From NCBI GenBank assembly GCA_045612485.1, contig JAZKZE010000165.1, positions 1 to 51,287 of the forward strand: DNA of 51,287 nucleotides, read 5' to 3'. The translations under genes were made by a program, and so were the position numbers. The stretch comes from RGIG5327 sp045612485 (GTDB taxonomy: Bacteria > Verrucomicrobiota > Lentisphaeria > Victivallales > UBA1829). Within the stretch, counting starts at the first letter, position 1. Each line of letters starts with the position of its first letter. The notes beneath the pieces were generated by a model, which saw only the letters and a program-made list of their open reading frames with translations, ran no database searches and had not been told where the DNA came from. Of the stretch, positions 1-6,758 are shown one piece after another.

Positions 1-189
1 CGCCCTCATTCTCTCGCGGCTTAGTGCTCGCTGCTGGCTCATACGCTCACAATTCCTTGTGAGCGTCCGCAAGGCGATTGCCCTGCGGTTCATTCGCACA
101 TCCACTGCGCGCTCGGCGGCAACCGCCTCGCCTGGCAACCGAACAGTTCTCTTTTTTCCATGATTTTATGGGACAGCTGTGGCTTTTCT
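1..189. repeat. Hairpin-rich GC-rich intergenic region
   Basis: No gene is visible here. The stretch is clearly richer in G+C than the neighbouring genes. It holds three closely spaced dyads: 43-52 with 57-66 (perfect 10-bp stem, loop ttcc), 67-71 with 84-88 (enclosing GGC/GCC at 73-75 and 80-82), and 115-119 with 123-127. It then runs into a 57-bp sequence (125-181) that recurs at 15930-15986. It lies just past the stop codon of the leftward DUF4838 gene. It could act as a transcription end or be a dispersed repeat cluster; the recurrence favours the latter. Confidence 0.6.
125..181 (+). repeat. 57-bp dispersed repeat, copy A
   Basis: It matches 15930-15986 at 53 of 57 positions by direct reading. 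The shared core is ttttttccatgattttatgg followed by gacagctgtg. Both copies lie in intergenic DNA next to a gene 3' end, and in opposite orientation relative to that gene. The core contains a CCAT/ATGG dyad and a CAGCTG palindrome. Confidence 0.85.
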
Positions 190-3135
190 TTAATGTTTGG
201 AAGAATCCGGCACTTCTTCTTTCATTTCCTCCACCATGACAAGACGCAATGAATCCAGATCCAGATCCCCGTTGATCCGCAATGTAAGTACAAGATAACC
301 TTTTTCATCACACCGGATACTGCCGGAAACATTTTCCCATTTTTCAGAATCTATGTTTGCAGCAATATTTCCATAATATTTTGTTTTCGATCCCCGCAGA
401 CGCACAAGAAGTTTTCCTTTACCCCGGACAGCAATACGGAAGGAATAATTTCCGGTATTGCGTTCTTTGGGAGGAAGTTTGACCGTCTGTTCCACAAAAG
501 CGAATTTTCCTTTGGCAAGAACCCGCATGAATGTATTGCCGGAACAGGGATTTTCCTCCTTTTTCCCGATCTTCAAAGTTGCCGGATTGGCATTACTGAA
601 ACGCCAGGAAGTAAAGGATTTTCCGTCAGGGAAAAGCCAGGTATTCCGGCGGCCTTTCTTTTTCGGTTCTTCCGGAGTCCGGAGAAGTTCAAAATCTGCA
701 TTTTCCACAAGTTTGGCACTGTTTCCCATTACCGCATTGCGGAAAAGGGGAACGCCGTGAAACACACCGTCACAAATAGTGGAAAATTCCATCTTTCCAT
801 CCTCTTTCTGAGCCACATACGCACAGTTGATCTTCCATACATCCCCGGGAACGATTTTGCCGGAAAGATTTTTAACAGGTATACATATTTCCATACAAAT
901 ATATTTTCCCTGATCTTTTACGGCAACAAGCGGTCTTATATCCGTTTCCCTTCTTTCCATTGCCCCGTTGCCGGAAAGCTGGATATATTTTCCGGCTCCA
1001 TTTATGGCGATCTGATAATCTTTTCCTTTCATGGAAGGAGAACTTAACATCAATTCAAAATGGGAATCGGTAAAAAGTTTCCGGCTGCCGTTTTCTCCGG
1101 AAAGACGCATGGTTCCTTTTCTGTTCTTCTCCCCTTTCAGAAAGAAATAAAGGTTGTTTTCATCAAAAAATACTTTCATGGATGCAGAAAGTTCCGGACG
1201 GTTTTTCTCTCTTCCTGCAAGAATAAAATCGTGGACGGGAGAAGCCTTTTTCCACACTTCATCCTCTCTGCCGTCAATAACGATCTTTGCAGGAACTCTC
1301 CCCACAGAAATATCTGAATCTTTCTTTTTCTGCAAGTCAAGGAAATATTTCTTCCAGTCCCTCTCAAAATATCCTTTCTCCTTCTGTACCCGTTTCCGGT
1401 ATAAAGGATCATCCTTCACCGTTTTTTCCGCATTGGAAAGATGCTTTTCAAGCGTACTCAATGCTCCGGGCTGATCCAGCACATTGCCGGTAAGAGAATA
1501 CGGAGCACCGTAATACATGTGCGTGGAGGAGGAAAGAAGATATTTTCTCAAGGCATGCCTGTATTTTTTCATCTCCTTCCATGCTTTGCCATAGTAGGCG
1601 GAATTGATTTTTTCACAAATCTTATCATAATCTGCATGGATATCCCAGGCAAAAACACCGGTAAGATAATGGAGCTGCCACAGACTTCTCCACATATTTT
1701 CCCCCAGATATTTTCTTCTGGCGATATATCCTTTTCCGTCGGGAGCGCGTGTTACAAGGCCGAATCCATTCATCTTGAGTTTATGATAATATTTCAAGTC
1801 GCTGATCCAGGGTTCTTCGATGGGAAGATAGGAATTTGCCGGAAGATTGGTATGGTATTCAAATGTAACAGCATTACAGGGACTTTTTGCCCAGCTGTCA
1901 AACATAGGTTCTTTGAACTTTTCAATATTGGCAGGACATTTTTCATCGGTAAGAGAGTGGACATAACATCTCTGATGAGGACAGATAATGGGAACCACCC
2001 TGCTGTCAGGCTTGATCCCTTCCGGAACAGTCCTGTAATTCTGATAGACCATGGCATACAATGTCAGATCCGGATTTTTCCCGTCAAGGAGATTTTTTGC
2101 CATGTGATTGACGAAAAGCCAGAAACGGTTGGATATTTTTCCATTCTTATCGGCTGGTGTTTTTCCATCTGCTTTCAGACAGGAAGCACAACAACACCAA
2201 TTGGTATGATCGTCCCCGGAAAAGGTTCTTGCATATTCCATGCCCTCAAAGTTTTTGATGGCTCCTTTTACGGTATTGACCATACGGGCAAGCACATCCT
2301 TATTGGTGGTGCAGACCTGAACGAAAGGTCCGGGATTGGTTCTGGAAGGATTACCGCCAAATGTACGTTTGCCGTCAAGAAGACCGAAATACTCCGGATG
2401 TTTCAGCATAAGATCTTTTACAAAAACATCATATTTCACCCCTTTTCTATCCCCCAGCATAAGACTGGTAAGATCGTGTCCGCCTCCGCCATAGACGGGA
2501 GCCCATTTTGCATACATCTTCTGCGGAGCTCTGCCTCCGGCAAAAAATTGCAGACCGTTGCGGGTGATCCAGTCGTAAGTATCAGGAGTATATCCGCTTC
2601 CGCCGTTAAGAATGATCTTCCTGTAAGCAAATGCAGGCGTAAAAATACGCACTCCTTCTTTCACAGTAAAAACTTTTTTCCGGGGTACAACTTCATTTTC
2701 CTCTCCCGGCATCAGCCACATGACACCTTCCTCTTTCAGAAGGCGGTATGTACCATAGAGCAAAGCCCGGTCATGTCTGCCGATGATCCGGACGCCATTT
2801 TTATCTGCATCGATCAGGAACGCATCCCCTTTGAGTCCGGCAGCTTTCTTCTGCACCACCTGCGGAAGAAGTTTCATTTTTTCCGCCGAACTTCTGATCC
2901 ACTCCACAAAAAGACCAGTTCCCTTCTTTTCTCCCGCAACAGAAAGTTTTTTTCCGGTGATCTTTTCCACATAACGGGCAAATTCCTCAACAGCATATTT
3001 CTGTGCTTCCGAAGGATCAGCAGGCATAAGCAATAAAGTATTTATTCCATTTTCATTCACAAGTTCCACACCTGTCAACGGCTGGGCAAAAAGGAGAAAA
3101 ACAAGTAAAAAAAGACAATAAAAGCGTGTTTTCAT
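190..3135 (-). CDS. Secreted DUF4838 protein with CBM9-like and C-terminal carbohydrate-binding domains
   Basis: A 981-residue exported protein, probably a glycan-active enzyme or binder. A Sec signal peptide covers about residues 1-23. Residues about 25-165 resemble the accessory N-terminal domain of exo-glycosidases (AQKYAVEEFARYVEKITG). The DUF4838 core follows and carries the family cysteine cluster DDHTNWCCCASC at 308-319. From about residue 605 a CBM9-like domain begins (IVIDGREDEVW), and the last ~160 residues look like another jelly-roll carbohydrate-binding module. The start is supported by AGGAAGG just upstream of the ATG. It is the last gene of a leftward set, 49 bp after the Gfo/Idh/MocA gene. 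DUF4838 has no settled activity known to me, so the substrate is unknown. It is longer than the two DUF4838 proteins at 19446 and 21910, which lack the CBM9-like part. Confidence 0.85.
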   Translation of the reverse strand: MKTRFYCLFLLVFLLFAQPLTGVELVNENGINTLLLMPADPSEAQKYAVEEFARYVEKITGKKLSVAGEKKGTGLFVEWIRSSAEKMKLLPQVVQKKAAGLKGDAFLIDADKNGVRIIGRHDRALLYGTYRLLKEEGVMWLMPGEENEVVPRKKVFTVKEGVRIFTPAFAYRKIILNGGSGYTPDTYDWITRNGLQFFAGGRAPQKMYAKWAPVYGGGGHDLTSLMLGDRKGVKYDVFVKDLMLKHPEYFGLLDGKRTFGGNPSRTNPGPFVQVCTTNKDVLARMVNTVKGAIKNFEGMEYARTFSGDDHTNWCCCASCLKADGKTPADKNGKISNRFWLFVNHMAKNLLDGKNPDLTLYAMVYQNYRTVPEGIKPDSRVVPIICPHQRCYVHSLTDEKCPANIEKFKEPMFDSWAKSPCNAVTFEYHTNLPANSYLPIEEPWISDLKYYHKLKMNGFGLVTRAPDGKGYIARRKYLGENMWRSLWQLHYLTGVFAWDIHADYDKICEKINSAYYGKAWKEMKKYRHALRKYLLSSSTHMYYGAPYSLTGNVLDQPGALSTLEKHLSNAEKTVKDDPLYRKRVQKEKGYFERDWKKYFLDLQKKKDSDISVGRVPAKIVIDGREDEVWKKASPVHDFILAGREKNRPELSASMKVFFDENNLYFFLKGEKNRKGTMRLSGENGSRKLFTDSHFELMLSSPSMKGKDYQIAINGAGKYIQLSGNGAMERRETDIRPLVAVKDQGKYICMEICIPVKNLSGKIVPGDVWKINCAYVAQKEDGKMEFSTICDGVFHGVPLFRNAVMGNSAKLVENADFELLRTPEEPKKKGRRNTWLFPDGKSFTSWRFSNANPATLKIGKKEENPCSGNTFMRVLAKGKFAFVEQTVKLPPKERNTGNYSFRIAVRGKGKLLVRLRGSKTKYYGNIAANIDSEKWENVSGSIRCDEKGYLVLTLRINGDLDLDSLRLVMVEEMKEEVPDSSKH

Positions 3136-3184
3136 AGAAAGAACCCTTCCTGAAGAATATTATATAATTATGATTTACAGGGAA

Positions 3185-4399
3185 TTAAACAAAATTGATA
3201 AACCCATCCTGATCGTACCGGAAATTGATCCTCTTTCCTTCCGTGCGGGAAATATCCGCCGCAATACAAATGGCGTTGGAAAGATACCCGGCATACGCAT
3301 CCTGATCGGGTTTATAAGAAGCGGAACGCATCATTTTCACAAGTTCAAAAGCGTGTCCGCTGTTTCCTCCGGAGTGTCCGCCTTCCACTTTGATATCATG
3401 CGTTTCCAATTTTCCATCCTCATTGGTAAAGACATAAAGTTTATTTTCTTCCACATTACCGAAAATACGTCCTTTTGTCCCTACGATATGGATATTTCTT
3501 GCGGCACGGGGACCGGAACAGTTGAAAGCAAGCATAAAGTTGGCGATCATACCGTTGGCATATTCGATCTGAACACTCTGATTGTCCGCCACATCCTTTT
3601 CCACATTGTAAATACAGTTCTGTTCCGCAATGGTATGCTGCATAAAATCATGCAGCACACTATCCTGTGCGGCAAGGGAGAATTCCGGCTTGCTCTGGTA
3701 TTTACATTTTTCCTGGGGACAGTTCCTGCAATACTTGGGGAACAGGGGATTGGGACGGAAGAGAAGATTTCCGCCGTAGGAATTTACAGAAACTGGACGG
3801 GAGGAACTGAACCAGTTGATCAGATCCATGTCATGACTGGATTTTTCCATCATGGAACCGCCGCTTGTTTCCTGATACCTTCTCCAGGGACTGCGGCAGA
3901 TGCAGGAGGATACACCGAAACTTGCCAGTTCATCAGCCTGGATGGAGAGGGCATTTCCGATCACACCTTCCTCCAGCACCTCATGGACCTTTTTATAGAA
4001 GGGAGCCGACCGCAATACAAAACCTATCAGCATCCTTGTTTCATATTTTTTTGCGGCTTTCAAAATATCTTCCGTATCCGTCATGGTGGTGGTAATCGGT
4101 TTTTCCAGAGCAACAGCAAGCCCTTTTTCGATAAAAGGCATCACGATCTCCCGGTGGGTATTGTTGGGAGTAATGACACAGACCCCGTCCAGATCCGGGT
4201 GATATTGGAGCACATCCTGCCACCTTGTATAACTTTTATAATTGTTAAGGCCACTCATCTTTGCCATAAGAAGGGTATTTTCCGGAACGATGTCACACAA
4301 TGCAACGACTTCCACATCTTCTGTTTTTGCATAGACTTCCCCATAACTTACGCTTCTTCCGCCGTTACCGATAATGGCTACTTTCTTCTTTTCAGCCAT
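3185..4399 (-). CDS. Gfo/Idh/MocA family oxidoreductase
   Basis: A 404-residue cytoplasmic NAD(P)-dependent dehydrogenase-like protein. The N-terminal Rossmann domain starts with KKVAIIGNGGRS (a variant of the usual GxGxxG), and the family motif EKP, with its catalytic-type lysine, is in VALEKPITTT near residue 95. The C-terminal half is the usual alpha/beta substrate domain and has a cysteine group (CRNCPQEKC) common in this family. The start has AAGGAG upstream. It sits between the prepilin gene (36 bp upstream) and the DUF4838 gene, with no terminator between, so the three are probably co-transcribed. The likely role is oxidation or epimerisation of a sugar released by the locus; the sugar cannot be told from sequence. 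Confidence 0.9.
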   Translation of the reverse strand: MAEKKKVAIIGNGGRSVSYGEVYAKTEDVEVVALCDIVPENTLLMAKMSGLNNYKSYTRWQDVLQYHPDLDGVCVITPNNTHREIVMPFIEKGLAVALEKPITTTMTDTEDILKAAKKYETRMLIGFVLRSAPFYKKVHEVLEEGVIGNALSIQADELASFGVSSCICRSPWRRYQETSGGSMMEKSSHDMDLINWFSSSRPVSVNSYGGNLLFRPNPLFPKYCRNCPQEKCKYQSKPEFSLAAQDSVLHDFMQHTIAEQNCIYNVEKDVADNQSVQIEYANGMIANFMLAFNCSGPRAARNIHIVGTKGRIFGNVEENKLYVFTNEDGKLETHDIKVEGGHSGGNSGHAFELVKMMRSASYKPDQDAYAGYLSNAICIAADISRTEGKRINFRYDQDGFINFV

Positions 4400-4435
4400 G
4401 ATACAACTCCTTATGTTATGATCCTTGTATATCTG

Positions 4436-5338
4436 TTACTCAAAACAAAGCAATATGGAACCGGTATTTCCGTAATACTTTCCGGGACTTCCCGCCGCCG
4501 GATACCCGGTAGCGGCAGTACCGTTACCGCCTTTGTAACACTCCCGGAACCCTACTGTACGGGCGGAAAAATCGCAGAAAAACATGGGAAGGCCATTGGG
4601 ATGGATCCGGTTGTAATCTGTGGAACTGTAATTTTTGGAACATTTCACATAGTAGGCACGGCTGGGATATTTCATAGTCCCGGGTTTGAAAAATCCCCTG
4701 TTCTTATCTATGACCCACTGTTCATGGGAACGGACAGATGGATCGGAACATAAAGAAGTATTGATGGAATAATGAGCCTGTTTATTGGCGTCACTCTGCA
4801 AAGTGCCGTATTTGGCACCTGCCGCATGACAGGAGAGTTTCTTGTTTCTGTCCGCATGACTTTTCCAGCCGACCACAGCGGAACACGTCTTTTCCCCCTG
4901 TTGATAGAGCTTGGGCCATGTTTCCTTTGTGGAATGATCTTTGGCAAGTCCGGCACTGGAGAAGGAATAGAAGCCGAGTCCCCAGTCTTTATACATGTCT
5001 ATATACAATGCCTTATATATGGAGATCTGTTTGAGATTGTTGATACAGTTTGCAGAATATGCCAGACTCCTTGCTTTTCCCAATGCCGGCAGCAGCATCC
5101 CGGCAAGAATGGCAATGATGGCAATAACGACCAATAGTTCAATCAGCGTAAACGCCGATTGAGTGAAGGTGTGAAGGTGTGAAGAGTTTGCCTGCGGCAA
5201 ACGTGAAGTGCGCCCTGACGGGCGTAAGGATGTGCAGTTTTTATAATTTTTTTTGAGGCAATACAACGGTAAAACACCTATTTGACAAGTAACACTCACC
5301 AGGAGTTCGATCAGAGTAAAAAATCTTCTTTCTTTCAT
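4436..5338 (-). CDS. Prepilin-like (DUF1559-type) protein with duplicated leader
   Basis: A 300-residue type II secretion/type IV pilus-like pseudopilin. The start is placed at 5338 because AAGGAG lies just before it; the in-frame ATG at 5362 lies upstream of that site. The protein opens MKERRFFTLIELLV, but the hydrophobic helix is broken by 48 inserted residues. A second complete leader, SAFTLIELLVVIAIIAILAG, follows at about residue 62. The C-terminal part has the H-X9-D motif of DUF1559-like pilins (HPNGLPMFFCDF). Only the second leader has the full transmembrane helix, so processing probably occurs there (inference). It is the first gene of the operon with the Gfo/Idh/MocA and DUF4838 genes and is divergent from the AraC gene. 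Confidence 0.85.
   Translation of the reverse strand: MKERRFFTLIELLVSVTCQIGVLPLYCLKKNYKNCTSLRPSGRTSRLPQANSSHLHTFTQSAFTLIELLVVIAIIAILAGMLLPALGKARSLAYSANCINNLKQISIYKALYIDMYKDWGLGFYSFSSAGLAKDHSTKETWPKLYQQGEKTCSAVVGWKSHADRNKKLSCHAAGAKYGTLQSDANKQAHYSINTSLCSDPSVRSHEQWVIDKNRGFFKPGTMKYPSRAYYVKCSKNYSSTDYNRIHPNGLPMFFCDFSARTVGFRECYKGGNGTAATGYPAAGSPGKYYGNTGSILLCFE
5153..5296 (-). repeat. 144-bp hairpin-rich in-frame insertion in the pilin leader
   Basis: It lies between two versions of the FTLIELLV codons (5297-5320 and 5129-5152), which differ at five synonymous positions. It contains a dyad at 5211-5215/5220-5224 (CGCCC/GGGCG) and another at 5186-5192/5196-5202 (7-bp perfect stem). Three tandem GTGAAGGT-type units lie at 5163-5184. 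A third dyad at 5139-5162 spans the junction with the second leader copy. The length is a multiple of three, so the frame is kept. Confidence 0.75.
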
Positions 5339-5389
5339 ACGGCTCTCCTTTTTATGGGCCATTTTTCCATAACAACAAATAATAACAGA

Positions 5390-5417
5390 TTGACAATTTT
5401 ACCTTTTATACTATATT
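5390..5417 (+). promoter_or_regulatory. Putative promoter of the AraC-type gene
   Basis: TTGACA at 5390-5395 and TATATT at 5412-5417 are separated by 16 bp. The pair is upstream of the rightward AraC gene at 5478 and overlaps the divergent promoter of the pilin operon. Confidence 0.55.
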
Positions 5418-5442
5418 ATACTTGCAGAAAAGTCTTTTTCAA
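5415..5442 (-). promoter_or_regulatory. Putative promoter of the pilin-Gfo-DUF4838 operon
   Basis: On the minus strand TTGAAA (5442-5437) and TATAAT (5420-5415) are 16 bp apart, reading toward the pilin gene at 5338. Its -10 element overlaps that of the AraC promoter, so the two transcription units probably compete or are switched together. Confidence 0.55.
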
Positions 5443-5477
5443 TACTTTATTGTTGTAAAAAAGGTCATATATATTGT

Positions 5478-6635
5478 ATGAAAATACAGAAAAATCCCAC
5501 ACAGCCTCACCCATTCAATCAGGAGATCACCAATAACGGTAACTTCCATAATGAGTCTTTTGTGGACAGTGGTCACTATTCCGGACTATTGCCGGAACAC
5601 GCCATCATTCTGCACCATCTGGGAATAAGCACCAACACCGGTTCTTTTCTTATAAATGCAGCATCAAAAAAAGATTTTTTTAATATAAACATGATTATAG
5701 AAGGCTCTTTGCGTCTGACCGGGACACAGGAAAGAATCCTGAAGGAAGGGGATATATTTTTTTCAGAAGACGGGGACAAACTGTATATAACCGACGACAG
5801 AAGCAAAAAGGCAAAATGGATCTATTTTTCTCTGTACCGCACCATGGGGGCGATCCTTTTCAAAGAACAAAGCACATACAGAGATGAAAAGATCCTGCAT
5901 GTACCCGAACCGGAAATTTTTACAAATATCTTATGGAAAATCGCAGATCTTCTGAAAGCAAATACAGCAAGTTGTCTGCCGAAGATATCCTCCCTTTTAT
6001 ATGAATTTTTCACTACGCTCAATTATATATGTGCTTCTCCCGTAAAAATCAGCTCCTGGGATATTCTTTTCTCCCGCATCCGCAGACCGCCCTTTACCTC
6101 CTCTGTCAGTCATCTTGCAGCAGAAATGGGGCTTCCTGTGCGGATTTTCAGCAGAAAGTTCAAAGAACACTTTGGTATCCCGCCAAAAAAATATCTTTCG
6201 GAAAGCCGCCTTACTTACGCTTCCTACCTTCTCATACAGGAACACTATGCCATTTCGGAAATCGCCACTCTCTGCGGCTATACGGATTCCGCCCATTTTA
6301 TCCATGAATTCAAAGAATATGCCAGCAGCAGTCCCGATCAGTACCGGAAGATGAAAAAGGAAATTCCTTCCGCATTCCAGCACAGGATCCTGTTTGCCAT
6401 GGCAGGTAGTTCAATAACAGAAACAAAAAGTGGTTCAAAAGTCCTCTCTTCCCGCCGTCAGGAGATATTGTATCTGTTAAAACACAACAACAAACTTTCC
6501 CAGCGGAAACTGGCAAAAACTCTGCATATCAATGTATCTGCAGTTGAGGCACACCTCTCCTATCTCAAAAAGAATGGATTTCTCAAAAGAAAGGGTTCCG
6601 CCCGCGGCGGTTACTGGGAGATAACTGCCGGATAA
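5478..6635 (+). CDS. AraC-family regulator with extra C-terminal winged helix
   Basis: A 385-residue transcription factor. Residues 1 to about 165 form a cupin-like AraC sensor region (EGSLRLTGTQERILKEGDIFF). The two AraC helix-turn-helix units lie at about 210-291, with SHLAAEMGLPVRIFSRKFKE and the signature ISEIATLCGYTDSAHFIHEF. Unusually, after a linker, residues about 322-383 form a separate winged-helix domain (ILYLLKHNNKLSQRKLAKTL and a basic wing), which AraC proteins normally lack. It is divergent from the pilin/DUF4838 operon and upstream of the 1170-residue protein, and probably controls one or both in response to a glycan signal (inference). Confidence 0.9.
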   Translation: MKIQKNPTQPHPFNQEITNNGNFHNESFVDSGHYSGLLPEHAIILHHLGISTNTGSFLINAASKKDFFNINMIIEGSLRLTGTQERILKEGDIFFSEDGDKLYITDDRSKKAKWIYFSLYRTMGAILFKEQSTYRDEKILHVPEPEIFTNILWKIADLLKANTASCLPKISSLLYEFFTTLNYICASPVKISSWDILFSRIRRPPFTSSVSHLAAEMGLPVRIFSRKFKEHFGIPPKKYLSESRLTYASYLLIQEHYAISEIATLCGYTDSAHFIHEFKEYASSSPDQYRKMKKEIPSAFQHRILFAMAGSSITETKSGSKVLSSRRQEILYLLKHNNKLSQRKLAKTLHINVSAVEAHLSYLKKNGFLKRKGSARGGYWEITAG

Positions 6636-6637
6636 TC

Positions 6638-6676
6638 AAAAGGAATATTTCATTAAGTCACAGAATATTCCTTTTT
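6638..6676 (+). terminator. Rho-independent terminator after the AraC gene
   Basis: A 12-bp perfect stem (6638-6649 with 6664-6675, core GGAATATT/AATATTCC) is followed by a T run. It starts two bases after the stop codon. Confidence 0.85.
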
Positions 6677-6681
6677 CCATA

Positions 6682-6717
6682 TTGTATTTTCTGTTTTCCG
6701 GAATTATATTCTGTTTT
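6682..6717 (+). promoter_or_regulatory. Putative promoter with paired direct repeats
   Basis: TTGTAT (6682-6687) and TATATT (6705-6710) are 17 bp apart, upstream of the gene at 6759. The 9-bp sequence TTCTGTTTT occurs at 6689-6697 and 6709-6717, exactly 20 bp apart (two helical turns). That is the layout expected of an AraC-type half-site pair. Confidence 0.5.
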
Positions 6718-6758
6718 ATGATCGTATACCGTAAAAAACTTTTGCACAGGATCAAGTT

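Noticed and set aside
1441..3036. 531-codon open frame on the plus strand opposite the DUF4838 gene
   Set aside because: It reads entirely antisense to a gene with a signal peptide and family motifs. Its translation has no recognisable domain, and similar long antisense frames occur opposite other strong genes here (3170-4753, 21742-23508, 27104-28765).
5163..5184. Short tandem repeats read as a CRISPR or VNTR start
   Set aside because: Only three 8-bp units without spacers lie inside the leader insert. No CRISPR-like repeat-spacer pattern or cas gene is in the window.
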